From the NCBI GenBank assembly GCA_934169775.1, contig CAKPOI010000009.1, positions 1 through 40,207 of the forward strand: a stretch of 40,207 bases of DNA. Reading direction: 5' to 3'. Below the pieces are notes generated by a model. It searched no databases and was not told the origin of the DNA. It was given only the letters and a program-made list of their open reading frames with translations. A program made the position numbers and the translations under genes. Positions 7,553 through 15,215 of the stretch are shown piece after piece. The stretch comes from an uncultured Clostridia bacterium (lineage in GTDB: Bacteria; Bacillota; Clostridia; TANB77; CAG-508). Position 1 is the stretch's first letter, and each line of letters begins with the position of its first letter.

Positions 7553-8917
7553 ATGAAGATACAAGACAGAATAAAGATGAAAACAAAAAGCAATAAAGGT
7601 ATAACTCTAATAGCATTAGTGATTACAATCATTGTGCTTCTAATACTTGCAGGAGTAACAATAGCAGTACTAAGTGGAGATAACGGAATATTAAAAAGAG
7701 CAACAGAAGCAAAAGAACAAACAAATCAAAAAAATGATGAAGAAACAGAAAAATTAGCAGGATATGAAAGTACAATAGACCAATATGCAAATGGAGCAAC
7801 AGGAGGTTCTGGAAACGGAGGCCAAGGAGGCTCTGGAGGAGGAACAGGAACAAATTTTACAAATGTAAATACAGCAGATTCAAATCCAGCAGGAGTAGTG
7901 CCTGAAAATTCAACAGTAGTAGAAGCAGATGCAAATAAAGGAATAGTAATAAAAGATAAAAATAATAATGAGTGGGTTTGGATAGAAGTACCAAAAACAA
8001 CAGTATTTACAGGATTAACAATAGATACAACAAAAGAATTAACAGAACAAAATTATACAGATATAAAAAATAAATTAATAGCATATGCAACAACATATAG
8101 AAGTTCATGGACAGATGAATGGTATGCACAAGATGGAAGTACATTAATAACAGCAAGTACATCTAATTTAACAGAAGCACAAAAAGCTTTAACAAATGCA
8201 TGCGGATTAACATATGATGAATATAAAACAGTATATCAAAAAATGTTAAAAAGTGTATATACTTATGGAGGATTCTGGATAGGAAGATATGAAGCAGGAA
8301 TAGAAGGAACTACAATAGAAACAACAAATGCAAGAAGTTCACATTCAAATATAGTAATAGGTTCTTCACCAAAAGCCATAAGCCAAAAAGATGCTATACC
8401 ATATAACTTTGTATATTGCAGTGAGGCACAAGCTCTAGCTAAAGAAATGACACCAAATAGTAATTATACAAGTAGTTTAATGTTTGGAATACAATGGGAT
8501 TTAGTTTGTAAATATTTAGAAGTAAAAGGAAAACTAACAACAACAAATATTAATTCTGATAGTAGTGCATGGGGAAATTATAGCAATGTAACAAGAACAA
8601 TAAGCAGTAACAAAGCAAATCAATCAACAGATTATGGAAGTACTTGGACAACAATAACAGGAACTAAGCCAGCAAGTAGTGTGTTATTAACAGCAGGAGC
8701 AACAGAAGAAACAAAAAAAATGAATATATATGATTTTGCAGGAAATGAATGGGAATGGACATTGGAAAATACTTCCGTCAGCTACGGTCCTTGTGCTGGC
8801 AGGGGAGGCTATTACGGCATTACAGGCTCTGTCATTCCAGCCTCTGGCCGCATTTGCAACCTCACGACCTATGCCAGCGACTTTGTTGGCTTCCGTCCTA
8901 CACTTTATGTAAATTGA
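7553..8917 (+). CDS. Prepilin-like, DGR-target lectin-fold surface protein, copy C
   Basis: 454 residues, with GGGAGG upstream of the ATG. Residues 1-16 form a basic leader ending in NKG; ITLIALVITIIVLLILAGVT (17-36) is a prepilin-like helix with Ala instead of Glu at +5. Then come a charged segment (SGDNGILKRATEAKEQ) and a Gly/Ser linker (about 80-100). A formylglycine-generating-enzyme/C-type-lectin-like domain follows: GGFWIGRYEAGIEG, AISQKDAIPYNF, SLMFGIQWDLVCKYL, and the NIYDFAGNEWEWTLE anchor. The last about 47 codons are a GC-rich variable region ending GFRPTLYVN. Comparison with copy D shows substitutions confined to positions 1-2 of NNY codons, the mark of diversity-generating retroelement mutagenesis. 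It has its own promoter, a structured leader and trailing hairpins shared with D. Role inferred: a surface-displayed, hypervariable binding protein. Confidence 0.88.
   Translation: MKIQDRIKMKTKSNKGITLIALVITIIVLLILAGVTIAVLSGDNGILKRATEAKEQTNQKNDEETEKLAGYESTIDQYANGATGGSGNGGQGGSGGGTGTNFTNVNTADSNPAGVVPENSTVVEADANKGIVIKDKNNNEWVWIEVPKTTVFTGLTIDTTKELTEQNYTDIKNKLIAYATTYRSSWTDEWYAQDGSTLITASTSNLTEAQKALTNACGLTYDEYKTVYQKMLKSVYTYGGFWIGRYEAGIEGTTIETTNARSSHSNIVIGSSPKAISQKDAIPYNFVYCSEAQALAKEMTPNSNYTSSLMFGIQWDLVCKYLEVKGKLTTTNINSDSSAWGNYSNVTRTISSNKANQSTDYGSTWTTITGTKPASSVLLTAGATEETKKMNIYDFAGNEWEWTLENTSVSYGPCAGRGGYYGITGSVIPASGRICNLTTYASDFVGFRPTLYVN
8771..8910 (+). other. DGR variable region (VR) of copy C
   Basis: GC is about 56% by hand count over 8771-8900, against about 28% in the 60 bases before 8760. 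Aligned codon by codon with copy D (28721-28860), the first 32 codons contain 14 amino-acid differences, all at codons ending in C or T and all from changes in base 1 and/or 2 (gtc/aac, ggc/tac, att/tat, tgc/agc and so on). The third base is the same in 13. The remaining codons are identical apart from two synonymous third-base changes. Confidence 0.85.
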
Positions 8918-8919
8918 AA

Positions 8920-9075
8920 GCTAAAGCCGTGATTATAAAATAGGCGAGAGAGTCATTTTATAGCCGGTAAATTGAATAATAAGTACCCTCTAGCGAATGA
9001 AAATACGCTAGAGGCAGGTGAAAAATTGAATGGCAGGATTTATCAAGAACTTGTTCTTGGTAAATGTAAATGTCA
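8920..9075 (+). promoter_or_regulatory. Conserved hairpin block downstream of the copy C variable region
   Basis: It starts with gctaaagccgtgattata, shared exactly with copy D. Stems: TATAAAAT (8934-8941)/ATTTTATA (8955-8962); CCTCTAGCG (8987-8995)/CGCTAGAGG (9007-9015); and an AAGAAC/GTTCTT-centred 13-bp stem near 9040-9066. The second stem is ACTCTAGTG/CGCTAGAGT in D, a compensatory C-G to A-T pair plus a G-T wobble. Hairpins beside a variable region are known to promote DGR retrohoming. These could alternatively be a 3' UTR/terminator structure. This fills most of the gene-free span 8918-9106. Confidence 0.65.
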
Positions 9076-9106
9076 AGTAAAAATTCCAAAAAAAGTGGAA
9101 AAAGTA

Positions 9107-9135
9107 TTGCAATAACTGAAAAAATAGGGTATAAT
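9107..9135 (+). promoter_or_regulatory. Promoter of the rimP-nusA-infB operon
   Basis: TTGCAA (9107-9112), 17-base spacer, TATAAT (9130-9135), about 80 bases before the rimP start. Confidence 0.8.
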
Positions 9136-9156
9136 AAGAATATGGCAAAAAGAGAG

Positions 9157-9181
9157 AAGAGTGGGAACAAATCCCACTCTT
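9157..9181 (+). promoter_or_regulatory. rimP leader hairpin
   Basis: AAGAGTGGGA (9157-9166) and TCCCACTCTT (9172-9181) form a perfect 10-bp stem with a 5-base loop near the 5' end of the operon transcript. No T-tract follows, so it is not a terminator. Position and G/C content suggest a regulatory leader of the rimP/nusA operon. Confidence 0.65.
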
Positions 9182-9218
9182 ATATATTGCAAAAAAATAA
9201 GAAAAGAAAGGAAAGAAT

Positions 9219-9695
9219 ATGGCAAATATAGAACAAAAAGTAGAAAGTTTATTAAAAACAAAGGTAGAAGAATTGGGATATGAGCTATATGATGTAGAAT
9301 ATGTAAAAGAAGGAAAAAACTATTTTTTACGAATATACATAGACAACAAAAATGGAATAGACTTAAATGATTGTGAAAAAGTAAATGATGCAATAATGGA
9401 ACCATTAGATGAAGCAGACTATATAAAAGAACAATACTTTTTAGAAGTTTCTTCACCAGGAGTAGAAAGAACATTAAGAAAAGATAAACATTTAAAAGAC
9501 AATATAGGAAATGAAGTATATATAAAATTATTCCAAAAGGATAAATACGGAAAAAAAGAATATTATGGAGTTTTAAAGAGTTTTACAGAATCAGAAGTAA
9601 TAATAGATGTTGGTGAAGATGAGCAGGAGGAAAGTCAAATGATTTTGGAAAGAAAAAATATTGCACAAATAAAAACAGTTTATCATTGGGATTAA
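9219..9695 (+). CDS. rimP: Ribosome maturation factor RimP
   Basis: 158 residues, the usual length for RimP, which binds the 30S subunit during its late assembly in the cytoplasm. Visible family features are LGYELYDVEYVKEG (about 19-32), LRIYIDNKNGIDLNDCEKV (family L-R-x-x-I-D-x-x-x-G-I-x-x-x-D-C), and YFLEVSSPGVERTLR (about 75-89), the conserved E-V-S-S-P-G-x-x-R/E-L motif. A C-terminal SH3-like part follows. The ATG is preceded by aagaaaagaaaggaaag. It is the first gene of the transcription/translation operon, 91 bases before nusA, downstream of a clear promoter and leader hairpin. Confidence 0.95.
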   Translation: MANIEQKVESLLKTKVEELGYELYDVEYVKEGKNYFLRIYIDNKNGIDLNDCEKVNDAIMEPLDEADYIKEQYFLEVSSPGVERTLRKDKHLKDNIGNEVYIKLFQKDKYGKKEYYGVLKSFTESEVIIDVGEDEQEESQMILERKNIAQIKTVYHWD

Positions 9696-9786
9696 GTTAA
9701 AAAATAGTAATTAAATTTTAAATTATAATATAAGGGAAAATGGACTAAATTTAAAAAGTCTAAAAAAGAAAGGAATGGTATAAAAA

Positions 9787-10917
9787 ATGAAAGCTATTGA
9801 TAACAAAGAATTAATTTTATCATTAGAAGAACTAGAAAAAGAGAAAGGAATAAAAAAAGCATATGTAATAGAGGCAATAGAAACAGCATTAGTAACGGCA
9901 TATAAAAGAAATTTTGATTCATTAGAAAATGTAAAAGTTGATATAGACAAACAAACAGGTGCAACACATATATATGCAATAAAAGATATAATGGAAGTTG
10001 CAAAAGACGATGCAACAGAAATAAGTTTGGAAGATGCACATAAAATAAATAAATCATTACAATTAGGAGATCAAGTTGATGTAGAAATAGTACCAAAAGA
10101 TTTTGGCAGAATAGCAGCACAAACAGCAAAACAGGTAATTATACAAAAATTAAGAGAAGTAGAAAGAGATTTAATTTTTAATGAATTTAATGAAAGAAAA
10201 GGTGAAATTGTTTCAGGTTTGATTCAAAAAGCTGACAAAAATATAGTGGTAATGGATTTAGGTAGACTTGAAGGTGTTATGCCTACAAAAGAGCAAGTAC
10301 CAACAGAACACTATCATGTAAATGATAAAATTAAGGCTTATGTAGTTGATGTAGAAAGAGGACAAAAAGGTGCACCACAAGTTTTAGTTTCAAGAAGTAA
10401 TCCAGATTTTGTTAGAAAATTATTAGAATTAGAGATTCCAGAAATATATGAAGGTGTTATAGAAATAAAAAGTGTTTCAAGAGATGCAGGAAATAGAAGC
10501 AAAGTAGCAGTATATTCACCAGATCCTAATATTGATCCAGTAGGTTCATGTGTTGGACAAAAAGGTGTAAGAATTCAAAATGTAATAAATGAATTACATG
10601 GAGAAAAAATAGATGTTATTGAATGGAATCAAGATCCAAGTATTTATATAGCATCTGCTTTATTACCAGCAAAAATTATGGCTGTTGATGTAAAAGAAGA
10701 AGACAAATTTGCACAAGTAATAGTTCCAGATGATCAGTTATCATTAGCAATAGGAAAAGCTGGACAAAATGCTCGCTTGGCAGCTAAATTAACAGGATGG
10801 AAAATTGATATAAAATCAGAAAATCAATTTAGAGAAATGTTACTAAAACAACAAGAAGCTGAAAATGAGGAAGTTGTTGAAGAAACAACTCAAGATGATG
10901 CAAATGCTATTGAATAA
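9787..10917 (+). CDS. nusA: Transcription elongation/termination factor NusA
   Basis: 376 residues, the Firmicutes length without the C-terminal acidic repeats of proteobacterial NusA. Order: N-terminal RNA-polymerase-binding domain (1-about 130, with IEAIETALVTAYKRNF), S1 domain (about 135-205, GEIVSGLIQ...LGRLEGVMPTKEQ), KH1 (around GSCVGQKGVRIQNVINEL, about 255-272) and KH2 (LAIGKAGQNARLAAKLTGW, about 320-338), then a short acidic tail. It binds RNA polymerase and nascent RNA, modulating pausing, termination and antitermination. Second gene of the operon; AAGAAAGGAA lies upstream of the ATG. Confidence 0.97.
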   Translation: MKAIDNKELILSLEELEKEKGIKKAYVIEAIETALVTAYKRNFDSLENVKVDIDKQTGATHIYAIKDIMEVAKDDATEISLEDAHKINKSLQLGDQVDVEIVPKDFGRIAAQTAKQVIIQKLREVERDLIFNEFNERKGEIVSGLIQKADKNIVVMDLGRLEGVMPTKEQVPTEHYHVNDKIKAYVVDVERGQKGAPQVLVSRSNPDFVRKLLELEIPEIYEGVIEIKSVSRDAGNRSKVAVYSPDPNIDPVGSCVGQKGVRIQNVINELHGEKIDVIEWNQDPSIYIASALLPAKIMAVDVKEEDKFAQVIVPDDQLSLAIGKAGQNARLAAKLTGWKIDIKSENQFREMLLKQQEAENEEVVEETTQDDANAIE

Positions 10918-10983
10918 GATAACTAAAATTTAATACGTGATAAAATATAAAAAAATGACATACAATAAAAGGGGGACAAATAC

Positions 10984-11253
10984 ATGAAAAATGTAAAGAG
11001 TAATCCACAAAGAACATGTATGGGATGCAATCAAAAAAAAGACAAAAAAGATTTAATTAGAATTGTTAAAAATAAAGAAAATGAAATTAAGATAGATAGA
11101 ACAGGGAAGCTTGATGGTAGAGGGGCATATATATGTGATGATATTGAATGTTTAGAAAAAGTAATAAAAACAAAGAGACTTGAAAGAGCATTAGATATAA
11201 AAATATCACAAGAAATTTATGAAAGTTTAAGAGGTGTAATACTTGATAAATAA
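10984..11253 (+). CDS. rnpM: YlxR/RnpM family RNA-binding protein
   Basis: 89 residues. Contains RTCMGCNQKKDKKDLIRIV (about 9-27) and KLDGRGAYICDDIECLEK (about 40-57), the C-x-x-C and G-R-G-A-Y-x-C signatures of DUF448/YlxR. This family is now linked to RNase P modulation in Bacillus subtilis and also proposed to bind DNA. It sits in its classical place between nusA and ylxQ. AAAAGGGGG precedes the ATG. Its end overlaps the TTG start of the next gene, indicating translational coupling. Confidence 0.93.
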   Translation: MKNVKSNPQRTCMGCNQKKDKKDLIRIVKNKENEIKIDRTGKLDGRGAYICDDIECLEKVIKTKRLERALDIKISQEIYESLRGVILDK

Positions 11254-11563
11254 TAAGATTTGGGGGCTAGTAGGTTTTGCTGCTAGAGCTAGAAAAGTAT
11301 GTTTTGGCGCAGATAGTGTTGAACAGCAAGTAAAAAAGAAAAAAGTTAAATTAGTCTTAATTGCGCAAGATAGTTCTGAAAGAACAAAAACAAAATTTCA
11401 AAAATTATGTGAAGAATATAATGTTGATTGTTTAATAATTGGAGATATTGATACTTTAAGTAAGGCAATAGGAAAATTTAATAAGGCTATTGTTGGAATT
11501 GAGGAAGAAAACTTAGCCAAGCAAATAAAAAAGATAAATTATGGGGGTGACGATATTGGGTAA
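11243..11563 (+). CDS. ylxQ: YlxQ, L7Ae-family ribosomal-associated RNA-binding protein
   Basis: 106 residues starting at TTG 11243, which overlaps the end of rnpM by 11 bases and has AAGAGGTG upstream. The sequence GLVGFAARARKVCFGADSV (about 9-27) and KVKLVLIAQDSSERTKTKF are typical of the YlxQ branch of the L7Ae/L30e kink-turn-binding family. The protein probably binds structured RNA on or near ribosomes. It overlaps the preferred start of infB by 8 bases. Confidence 0.9.
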   Translation: MINNKIWGLVGFAARARKVCFGADSVEQQVKKKKVKLVLIAQDSSERTKTKFQKLCEEYNVDCLIIGDIDTLSKAIGKFNKAIVGIEEENLAKQIKKINYGGDDIG

Positions 11564-14500
11564 GATTAAATTATATGAAATAGCAAAAAAGCTAGGCTTA
11601 GCCAGTAAAGAAGTTGTAGAAATGGCTGGAAAATTAAATATTGAAGTAAAAAATCATATGAGTGCGGTTTCAGAAGAAGAGGCAGAAAAAATAGAGAAAA
11701 GGTTTAATAATAAAGGACAAAGTAATAGTGAGAAAAAAGCTAATATAAATGAAGGAAAAGATAAAAACAAATCAAATAAACCTGAAGTAAATAAAAATTC
11801 TAAAAAAGAAGAAAAAGCACCAGTTATTATTAGAAGAGAAGTTGTTATAGAAGAAAAGGGAAAAGAAGAAGTAAAAAAACAAACTAAAACTAATAATGTG
11901 GGATTTGTTGAGAGAAAACAAAATAAAGATTTTAATATAGTGTATCGTAATAAACCAGCTAAACCTTTAACTGTTAGTGAATTATTTGGATTAAATAAAG
12001 AAACTAAAAAAGATGAGGAAGATAAGAAAGTAGTTGAGCAACCAAAACAAGTTGAAGAAAAGGCTAAGAAGAGTGAAACAAAGGTTGATAATAACTTAGA
12101 AAAAGAAGAAAAAAGAGAAATAACAGAAGAAAAGAATGTGGAAGTAAAAGAAGAAAAACAAACTGAAAAAATGTCTAATGAGGACGCTAAAATAAATGTT
12201 ATTGAAAAAGAAAAAAATATTAAAGAACAAGGAGAAGCAAATCAACCTATGCAAAAAATGCAAACTAAACCAGAAATACAAGAAAAAAATCAAAATCGTC
12301 ATCAATCAAATCAAGGAAATTATCAAAATAGAAACAATTATAATAGAAATAATTTTAGAAATGGTCAAGATAGAAATAATCAAGATAGAAATAACCAAAA
12401 TAGAAATTGGCAAGATAGAAATAATAGAGATAATGGATTCCGTGATAGACGTAATAATGGAAATAATATGAACAACAATAAATTCCACAATAATAATGGA
12501 AATAATGGGGATAATAGATTTAATAATAGAAATAATAACAATAATAGACCATATCAAAAACGTCCATTAGATGAAAAAGGAATAGAAAAAAATATCAAAA
12601 ATATTATGTCTGCTGAAGTTGCAGAAAAAGAAAGTGTTAGAGAATACAACAAAAATATTGATAAGCAAAAAAATAATAATAAATTTGATGAAAATAGAAC
12701 TAAAAAATCTAAAGGTAGAAGAAATAACGGAGAAAATGGATTTGATGAAGGAAAATTAAAGAGCTTAAAACAAACAAGCAAATTATCACATATGTTTAAT
12801 GATCAAGAAGGTGGAATGTTAGATTATTATGATTTAACAACAGAACGTGGAAGAAAAGGTAAAAAGAAAGCACCTAAAGCAAATGAAGAACGTAATAAAC
12901 AAAAAATCTTTAAATTAACAGAAATAGAAATTCCAGAAAATATAACAGTAAAAGATTTAGCTGCTGAAATGAAAAAAACAACAGCAGAAGTTATTAAAAA
13001 ATTATTAGGATATGGAATAATGGCGACAATCAATAATGAAATAGATTTTGATACTGCTTTTCTTGTTGCAGGTGAATTTGGAATAACTGCTAAAAAGAAA
13101 CAAACTGTAACAGAGGAAGATATTTTATTTGATGATTCAGAAGATTTAGAGGAAGATTTAAAAGAAAGACCACCAGTAGTTGTTGTAATGGGACACGTAG
13201 ATCATGGAAAAACATCTTTACTTGATACAATACGTAAAACAAATGTAATAGAAGGAGAAGCTGGAGGAATTACACAAGCAATAGGTGCATATATGGTAGA
13301 AATAAATGGTAGAAAAATAACATTTTTAGATACACCAGGACATGAAGCTTTTACAGCAATGAGAGCCAGAGGAGCACAAATTACAGATATAGCTATATTA
13401 GTAGTAGCGGCAAATGATGGTATAATGCCACAAACAGTAGAAGCAATAAATCATGCTAAATCAGCAGGAATACCAATAATTGTAGCAATAAATAAAATTG
13501 ATTTACCAGATGCAAATGTTGATAGAGTAAAGCAAGAATTAATGAATTATGAGTTAGTTCCAGAAGAATGGGGAGGAGACACTATATGTGTACCAATCTC
13601 AGCTAAAAATAATATAAATATAGATCAATTGTTAGAAATGGTATTATTAGAGGCAGATGTTCTTGAATTAAAAGCAAATCCAAATAAACAAGCAAAAGGT
13701 GTTGTAATAGAAGCAAGACTAGATAAATCAAAAGGTGCAATAGCAACAATGTTAGTACAAAGAGGAAAACTAGATGTAGGAGATACTATAGTTGTAGGTT
13801 CATCTATAGGAAGAATAAGAGTCATGACTAATGATAAAGGTAAAAAAGTAAAATCAGCAGGACCATCTACACCAGTTGAGATTATGGGACTAACAGAAGT
13901 GCCAGAAGCAGGAGATACATTCTATGAAGTAAAAGACGAAAAAATGGCAAAACACTTAATTGAAAGAAGAAAACGTCAAGCAAGAGAAAAAGCAATAAAT
14001 CAAGGAACAAAGGTGACATTAGATAACTTATTTAGCCAAATGGAAGAAGGAAAATTAAAAGTATTAAACTTAATAGTAAAAGCAGATGTTCAAGGATCTG
14101 TAGAAGCGGTTAAACAATCTATGGAAAAACTAGCAAATGAAGAAGTAAAAGTAAAAGTAATTCATAGTGCAGCAGGTGCAGTAAATCAATCTGATGTTAC
14201 ATTGGCAAAAGTTTCAAATGCCATAATAATAGCATTTAATGTAAGACCAGATCATACAGCAAAAGAAATGGCAGAAAAAGAAGAAGTAGAAATAAAACAA
14301 TATTCTGTAATATATCAAGCAATTGAAGATGTAGAAATGGCTATGAAAGGTATGCTTGAACCTAAATATGAGGAAAAAGTTATAGGTAATGTTGAAGTAA
14401 GACAAACATTTAGAATCTCTAATGTAGGAACAATAGCAGGTTGTTATGTATTATCTGGAAAAGTTGAAAGAAATGCAGGAGTTAGAGTAATACGTGAAAA

Positions 14501-14663
14501 TGTTGTAATACATCAAGGTAAATTAGCAACATTAAAGAGATTTAAAGATGATGTAAAAGAAGTAACAAAAGGATTTGAATGTGGTATGCAAATCGAAAAC
14601 TACAATGATATTAAAGAAGGAGATATTATTGAAGTTTATGTTATGGAAGAAATAAAAAGATAG
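11556..14663 (+). CDS. infB: Translation initiation factor IF-2
   Basis: 1035 residues from TTG 11556, chosen over the in-frame ATG at 11541 because GGGGGTGA (11543-11550) then sits at ribosome-binding distance and the protein begins MGKIKLYEIAKKLG like other IF-2s. Order: IF2_N (2-50); Lys/Glu-rich linker; an Asn/Arg repeat region (about 250-340); second IF2_N (about 460-510); G domain with GHVDHGKTS (about 546-554), DTPGHE (about 592), NKID (about 645); domain II; IF2 domain 3; C-terminal fMet-tRNA-binding domain (CGMQIENYNDIKEGDIIE). It is a GTPase that positions initiator tRNA on the 30S subunit. The Asn-rich region is unusual and gives the gene its large size. Confidence 0.97.
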   Translation: MGKIKLYEIAKKLGLASKEVVEMAGKLNIEVKNHMSAVSEEEAEKIEKRFNNKGQSNSEKKANINEGKDKNKSNKPEVNKNSKKEEKAPVIIRREVVIEEKGKEEVKKQTKTNNVGFVERKQNKDFNIVYRNKPAKPLTVSELFGLNKETKKDEEDKKVVEQPKQVEEKAKKSETKVDNNLEKEEKREITEEKNVEVKEEKQTEKMSNEDAKINVIEKEKNIKEQGEANQPMQKMQTKPEIQEKNQNRHQSNQGNYQNRNNYNRNNFRNGQDRNNQDRNNQNRNWQDRNNRDNGFRDRRNNGNNMNNNKFHNNNGNNGDNRFNNRNNNNNRPYQKRPLDEKGIEKNIKNIMSAEVAEKESVREYNKNIDKQKNNNKFDENRTKKSKGRRNNGENGFDEGKLKSLKQTSKLSHMFNDQEGGMLDYYDLTTERGRKGKKKAPKANEERNKQKIFKLTEIEIPENITVKDLAAEMKKTTAEVIKKLLGYGIMATINNEIDFDTAFLVAGEFGITAKKKQTVTEEDILFDDSEDLEEDLKERPPVVVVMGHVDHGKTSLLDTIRKTNVIEGEAGGITQAIGAYMVEINGRKITFLDTPGHEAFTAMRARGAQITDIAILVVAANDGIMPQTVEAINHAKSAGIPIIVAINKIDLPDANVDRVKQELMNYELVPEEWGGDTICVPISAKNNINIDQLLEMVLLEADVLELKANPNKQAKGVVIEARLDKSKGAIATMLVQRGKLDVGDTIVVGSSIGRIRVMTNDKGKKVKSAGPSTPVEIMGLTEVPEAGDTFYEVKDEKMAKHLIERRKRQAREKAINQGTKVTLDNLFSQMEEGKLKVLNLIVKADVQGSVEAVKQSMEKLANEEVKVKVIHSAAGAVNQSDVTLAKVSNAIIIAFNVRPDHTAKEMAEKEEVEIKQYSVIYQAIEDVEMAMKGMLEPKYEEKVIGNVEVRQTFRISNVGTIAGCYVLSGKVERNAGVRVIRENVVIHQGKLATLKRFKDDVKEVTKGFECGMQIENYNDIKEGDIIEVYVMEEIKR

Positions 14664-14713
14664 AATGATGATGTAAAATAAAAAATAACTTAAGGAAAGG
14701 AGTTGACTGGATA

Positions 14714-15073
14714 ATGCCAAATAAAAATAATAATAACAGAATGGGACGTATTGGTGAAGAATATAAAAAAGAATTAAGCCAAATTATAGACAGAGAATTA
14801 AAAGATCCAAGTATAACAGGAATGATTAGTGTAACTAAAGTTAAAGTAACAAATGACTTAAAATACGCAAAAATTTATATTAGTATATTGAATTCTGAAG
14901 ACGAGAAAGCAACTATAGATGGCTTGAAAAAATCATCAGGATTTATTAGAACAGAATTGGCTAAAAGAGTAAATTTGCGTAATACACCTGAATTAATTTT
15001 TGAAAAAGATGATTCTATAGAATATGGCGCAAAAATTGATTCAATTTTGAAGGATATTATGCCAAAGAATTAG
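14714..15073 (+). CDS. rbfA: Ribosome-binding factor A
   Basis: 119 residues, standard length. MGRIGEEYKKELSQII (about 10-25), LKDPSITGMISVTKVKV (about 30-46) and LKYAKIYISIL (about 50-60) form the type II KH-like RbfA core. RbfA helps mature the 3' end of 16S rRNA and assemble the 30S subunit, also needed in the cold. AAGGAAAGGAG precedes the ATG. A long inverted repeat follows before nrnA. Confidence 0.95.
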   Translation: MPNKNNNNRMGRIGEEYKKELSQIIDRELKDPSITGMISVTKVKVTNDLKYAKIYISILNSEDEKATIDGLKKSSGFIRTELAKRVNLRNTPELIFEKDDSIEYGAKIDSILKDIMPKN

Positions 15074-15096
15074 GTGCTTTTAGGGATGGAGTAGTG

Positions 15097-15184
15097 TTTT
15101 GAGAGATGTTTTTGGGGACGGAGGAAAAAAACATCTGCCTTCGGTAGTGTTTTTTTCCTCCGTCCCCAAAAACATTTCTCAAAA
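15097..15184. repeat. 37-bp near-perfect inverted repeat between rbfA and nrnA
   Basis: Left arm 15097-15133 and right arm 15148-15184 are complementary over 37 bases with one mismatch. The loop region (tctgccttcggtag) can itself pair further. The arms carry ggggacggagg, GC-rich and foreign to the local A-rich sequence. It resembles REP/MITE-like palindromic elements. A transcript would form a very stable hairpin inside the operon. Confidence 0.9.
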
Positions 15185-15215
15185 AAAGAAAAACTTAAAA
15201 TATAGGAGGAAAGCA

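Noticed and set aside
8771..8910. GC-rich end of copy C as a horizontally acquired fragment
   Set aside because: The change is confined to the last codons, keeps the reading frame and fold, and differs from D only at NNY positions 1-2, which transfer does not explain.
11541..11555. ATG 11541 as infB start
   Set aside because: No ribosome binding site upstream; TTG 11556 has GGGGGTGA and matches family N-termini.
12196..12557. Plus- and minus-strand frames rich in Ile inside infB
   Set aside because: Shadows of the Asn/Arg repeat of infB (AAT/ATT runs), with no independent signals.
15099..15215. N-terminal extension of nrnA to 15099
   Set aside because: The extra codons are the palindromic element; TATAGGAGGA and the family N-terminus support ATG 15216.
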